From: Opitutales bacterium | GTDB taxonomy: Bacteria; Verrucomicrobiota; Verrucomicrobiia; Opitutales; UBA953 | Direction: 5' to 3' | NCBI GenBank assembly: GCA_030725715.1 | Contig: JANRFG010000034.1 | Coordinates: 1 to 53,437, forward strand | Length of the DNA stretch: 53,437 nt | Shown here: positions 50,771-53,437 of the stretch, piece after piece | Position numbering within the stretch: position 1 is the stretch's first letter | Layout of the letters: each line of letters starts with the position of its first letter | Position numbers and translations under genes: made by a program | Notes under the pieces: model-generated | The model's input: the letters and a program-made list of their open reading frames with translations, nothing else | What the model was told of the DNA's origin: nothing | The model's database searches: none

Positions 50771-52522
50771 ATGGACCCTACCTCCGGCAAGCCCCTGGCA
50801 AAGAACGAACTCCTGAAGGCCGATAAACCCGACCTTTCCGGCACGATCCGCGAAACCCTCGCCAATCCTGAGGCCGACCGCTTCAGCGGCGACGACGAGC
50901 AGTTCATCAAATTCCACGGCATCTACCAGCAGGACGACCGCGACAAGCGCAAGACTGGCAAGGAATACTCCGTCATGGTGCGCACGCGCCAGACCGGCGG
51001 CATCGTCCCGGCCGCGCAGTATCTCGTCTACGACGAGCTCTCCGGTCGCTTCGCCAACGGCACCCTCCGCATCACTTCCCGCCAGACCTTCCAGTTCCAC
51101 GGCGTGCTGCAGAAAGGCATCGGCCCGCTGATCAAGTCGATCAACGAAGCCCTCTCCTCCACCCTCGCCACCTGCGGCGACGTGAACCGCAACGTCACCG
51201 CTCCGTCCAACCCGCCCGTCGACACCGTCGCCGTACAGGTCGACGAAGACGCGTTCACGCTGACCCGCGCCCTCCTGCCTCGCACCACCGCTTACCACTC
51301 CATCTGGGTGGACGGCGTGCAGGTCGACCTCGGTCTCGGCGAGAAGATCGCCAAGGCCCGCGCTTCCGTCGACCAGGCAAATCCTTACATGCCCCCGCCC
51401 GCCGACACGGACGAGTCCGGCGCGCCGGTGGACCCGCTCTACGGCAAGACCTACCTGCCGCGTAAGTTCAAGACCGGCTTCGCCATCCCGCCGAACAACG
51501 ACACCGACATCTTCACCAACGACATGGGCTTCGTGGCCATCGTCGAGAACGGTAAGCTCATCGGCTACAACCTGCTTGTCGGCGGCGGTCTCGGCACCTC
51601 CCACGGCAACAAGGCCACCTACCCTCGCCTCGCCGACGTCATCGGCTTCATCACCCGCGAACAGCTCGTCGAAGTCGGCGCCGCCGTCGTCGCCATCCAC
51701 CGCGATTGGGGTGACCGCACCGACCGCAAGCACGCCCGCATCAAGTACGTCCTCCAGGAAAAGGGCGTCGAATGGTTCCGCGCCGAACTCGGCCAGCGCC
51801 TCGGCGCCCCGCTCCCGGCCGCCAAGGCCTTCCTCTTCCGCGGCCAGGGCGACGCCTTCGGCTGGTTCAAGCAGCTCGACGGCAACTGGTTCCTCGGCCT
51901 CTTCGTCGAGACCGGCCGCGTCAAGGACACCGAAGGCTACCAGCTGAAGACCGCGCTCCGCACGATCGCCGAGAAGTTCGGCCCGACCTTCCGCCTCACC
52001 GCCACGCAGAACCTGATCCTCTCCGACATCAAGGAAGCCGACAAGGCCGCCATCGAGCAGCTGCTGCATGACCATGGTTGCGGCATCGTCTTCAACCCTG
52101 GCCTGATCAAGGGACGCGGCATGGCCTGCCCGGCTCTCCCGACCTGCGGTCTCGCCCTCGCCGAATCCGAACGCGTCTTCCCCAAGTTCCTCGCGAAGCT
52201 CGAAGAAGGCCAGGCTGCGGCCGGCATCGCCAACGAAGAACTCGTCGTGCGCATGACGGGCTGCCCCAACGGTTGCGCCCGTCCTTACAACGCCGAGATC
52301 GGCCTCGTGGGCAAAGCCCCGGGCAAGTACAACATCATGCTCGGCGGCAACCGCGAAGGCACCCGCCTCGCTCGCCTCTGGAAGGAAGCCGCCTTGGCCG
52401 ACGAAATCCCGGTGCTCATCGGCGAACTGTTCAAGCAGTACGCCAAGGAGCGCAAGGCCGGCCAGGCGTTCGGTGATTGGGTCGACCAGGCTCCCGTCTG
52501 GCCCGCCGCTCCCGCCGCCTAA
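50771..52522 (+). CDS. cysI: Assimilatory sulfite reductase, haemoprotein subunit
   Basis: The protein has 583 residues. The two ferredoxin-like halves are seen (GIYQQDDRDKRKTGKEYSVM and LRITSRQTFQFHGV; TGFAIPPNNDTDIFTNDMGF and LVGGGLGTSHG). The sirohaem/4Fe-4S site is ACPALPTC (Cys453, Cys459) and MTGCPNGC (Cys498, Cys502). It reduces sulfite to sulfide with six electrons. The length suits the NADPH-type subunit, but no flavoprotein partner (CysJ) is in the window; ferredoxin could serve instead. cysH follows after eight bases, and the sirohaem genes lie upstream, so this is a coherent sulfate-assimilation locus. Confidence 0.95.
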   Translation: MDPTSGKPLAKNELLKADKPDLSGTIRETLANPEADRFSGDDEQFIKFHGIYQQDDRDKRKTGKEYSVMVRTRQTGGIVPAAQYLVYDELSGRFANGTLRITSRQTFQFHGVLQKGIGPLIKSINEALSSTLATCGDVNRNVTAPSNPPVDTVAVQVDEDAFTLTRALLPRTTAYHSIWVDGVQVDLGLGEKIAKARASVDQANPYMPPPADTDESGAPVDPLYGKTYLPRKFKTGFAIPPNNDTDIFTNDMGFVAIVENGKLIGYNLLVGGGLGTSHGNKATYPRLADVIGFITREQLVEVGAAVVAIHRDWGDRTDRKHARIKYVLQEKGVEWFRAELGQRLGAPLPAAKAFLFRGQGDAFGWFKQLDGNWFLGLFVETGRVKDTEGYQLKTALRTIAEKFGPTFRLTATQNLILSDIKEADKAAIEQLLHDHGCGIVFNPGLIKGRGMACPALPTCGLALAESERVFPKFLAKLEEGQAAAGIANEELVVRMTGCPNGCARPYNAEIGLVGKAPGKYNIMLGGNREGTRLARLWKEAALADEIPVLIGELFKQYAKERKAGQAFGDWVDQAPVWPAAPAA

Positions 52523-52530
52523 GCGAGTCG

Positions 52531-53253
52531 ATGGCCGACCTCGACCCAGCCCGCATTCCGGAACTCGACGCCCGTCTCTCGACGCTGGCGCCCGTGGACC
52601 GTCTGCGCTGGGCCTACGAGACCTTCGGCGCCCGCGCCGGCATCGGCACGAGTTTCCAGCCCGCCGGCGTGGTCATCCTGCACCTCGCCAAGACCGCCGG
52701 CCTGCCGATCCAGGCCTTCACGCTCAACACCGGCCTGCTCTTCCCGGAGACGCTGGAATTCAAGGCGAAGCTCGAAGCCCATCTCGGCATCAAGGTCGAG
52801 GAAGTCCTCCCCGCCCAGACCGTCGAACAGCAGGCCGCCCAACACGGCGCCGAACTCTGGAAGCGCGACCCGGAGAAGTGCTGCGAACTCCGCAAGGTCG
52901 ACTCGCTCGGTAAAAAGCTCTTCGACCTCGATCTGTGGATCACCGGCATGCGCCGCGACCAGAGCGCCGAGCGTTCCGTGACGCCGCTGCTCTCGCTCGC
53001 CGCCCGTCCCGACAACTCCGACGTCTGGAAACTCAACCCGCTCGTCGACTGGAGCCGCGACCAGGTGTGGGCCTACCTCAAGGAACACGGCCTGCCGCAT
53101 AACGTCCTGCACGACCGCGGCTACCGCTCGATCGGTTGCCTCCCTTGCACCCTGCCCACCTCCGGTGGCGACGAACGCGGCGGCCGCTGGCCCGGCTTCG
53201 AAAAGAAGGAATGCGGCCTCCACACGCGCACGAAGAAAGGGTTGGGCGGCTAG
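52531..53253 (+). CDS. cysH: Adenylylsulfate reductase (APS reductase-type CysH)
   Basis: The protein has 240 residues from the ATG at 52531. The PAPS/APS reductase core shows SFQPAGVVILHLA, TLNTGLLFPETL, ITGMRRDQSAER and PLVDWSRDQVWAYL. Cys117-Cys118 and Cys203-x-x-Cys206 form the 4Fe-4S site of APS-type enzymes, which E. coli PAPS reductase lacks. The catalytic Cys228 lies in ECGLH. It reduces APS to sulfite, feeding CysI, so no APS kinase step should be needed. The last two Gly codons and the TAG stop overlap the start of the palindromic repeat. Confidence 0.95.
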   Translation: MADLDPARIPELDARLSTLAPVDRLRWAYETFGARAGIGTSFQPAGVVILHLAKTAGLPIQAFTLNTGLLFPETLEFKAKLEAHLGIKVEEVLPAQTVEQQAAQHGAELWKRDPEKCCELRKVDSLGKKLFDLDLWITGMRRDQSAERSVTPLLSLAARPDNSDVWKLNPLVDWSRDQVWAYLKEHGLPHNVLHDRGYRSIGCLPCTLPTSGGDERGGRWPGFEKKECGLHTRTKKGLGG

Positions 53254-53412
53254 CGGTTAGCGGATGGCGGATAGGAAAACCTCCTCAATCCCCAAACCAC
53301 CCCTCCTCACTTTCACCCTCTTCTCCCAACCGCCAACCGCTAACCGCCAACCGCTTCCCCCTTTCCCTTCAGCCTCTCTGTGCTCCCAACCGCCAACCGC
53401 TAACCGCCAACC
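53245..53412. repeat. Intergenic palindromic repeat element, copy 2, with a tandem right arm
   Basis: The left arm 53252-53270 (AGCGGTTAGCGGATGGCGG) is identical to 15184-15202. Right arms at 53323-53352 and 53383-53412 are identical to each other over 30 bases, exactly 60 bases apart, and consist of AACCGCCAACCGCT units complementary to the left arm. The cysH stop codon is part of the element. The spacer is C/T-rich. Confidence 0.75.
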
Positions 53413-53425
53413 ACCTTCCTTCAGC

Positions 53426-53437
53426 ATGTCCCGCAAC
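53426..53437 (+). CDS. Possible start of the next gene (partial, 4 codons)
   Basis: An ATG at 53426 follows the repeat and reads MSRN up to the edge. In sulfate-assimilation loci cysD or cysN often comes next, but four codons cannot identify it, and even the start is uncertain. Confidence 0.2.

Noticed and set aside
53245-53412. CRISPR array at the window end
   Set aside because: Two direct copies 60 bases apart with C/T-rich filler and complementary arms indicate a palindromic repeat; no cas genes are near.

Overview
The window is GC-rich, densely coding chromosomal DNA that I read as a member of the Verrucomicrobiota, probably near the marine Opitutales/Puniceicoccaceae. The main evidence is a very large PVC-type protein (SGNH domain, propeller, HEAT-like repeats, CxxCH haem site), three secreted Cys-type sulfatases, a DUF5722 protein, Sel1 proteins, System II cytochrome c maturation (ResB-CcsA) and a menaquinone gene. 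The phylum is an inference from gene content. Only the first 0.7 kb is visibly AT-richer; it ends at a tRNA-Met 3' fragment and looks like the edge of an integrated element.

Layout. 1-0.73 kb: GYF-like gene start, small Sel1 protein, tRNA fragment. 0.73-7.7 kb: photolyase-like protein, Sel1 protein, secreted sialidase-like protein, PhoD-type phosphatase, voltage-gated K+ channel, Tat-exported beta-lactamase-fold hydrolase. 7.7-15.2 kb: secreted PKD/zinc-protease protein, two sulfatases, an SGNH esterase and a DUF5722 protein, which together form a polysaccharide and surface-degradation section. 15.3-19.2 kb: sugar kinase coupled to a HAD phosphatase, then trhO and trmO. 19.3-24.4 kb: the 1439-residue PVC cytochrome and a TPR lipoprotein. 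24.5-30 kb: dnaG-rpoD-lipoprotein-ychF. 30.1-37.4 kb: third sulfatase, lipoprotein, ResB-CcsA fusion, NusG/RfaH-like factor, YhcH-like protein, alpha/beta hydrolase. 37.5-40.9 kb: pyrF-ispD, a lineage-type hypothetical, menB-mnmM. 41-41.5 kb: a DinJ/YafQ toxin-antitoxin pair. 41.6-47.3 kb: an SDR gene, then LysM lipoprotein-recF-secG-LolA-like-nif3-gluQ. 47.3-48.9 kb: two tandem secreted thioredoxin-like proteins. 49-53.3 kb: sulfate assimilation and sirohaem (CbiX/SirB-like chelatase, cobA, cysI, cysH).

Genes are tightly packed. Many neighbours overlap by ATGA, GTGA, TTGA or TGATG, so translational coupling is common. No stretch above about 185 bases lacks a gene.

The most interesting signal is not a gene. 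At 21 of about 31 transcription-unit heads a TTG-type -35 element begins 33-38 bases before the start codon, most often exactly 34-35. This places transcription starts at or within a few bases of the start codon, so leaderless mRNA may be the default here. Other notable points are a DnaG primase that has lost three of four zinc ligands, a promoter-like hairpin and G9 run inside dnaG ahead of rpoD, a dispersed AGCGGTTAGCGG/CCGCTAACCGCC palindromic repeat at gene ends, and a domain-swapped photolyase.
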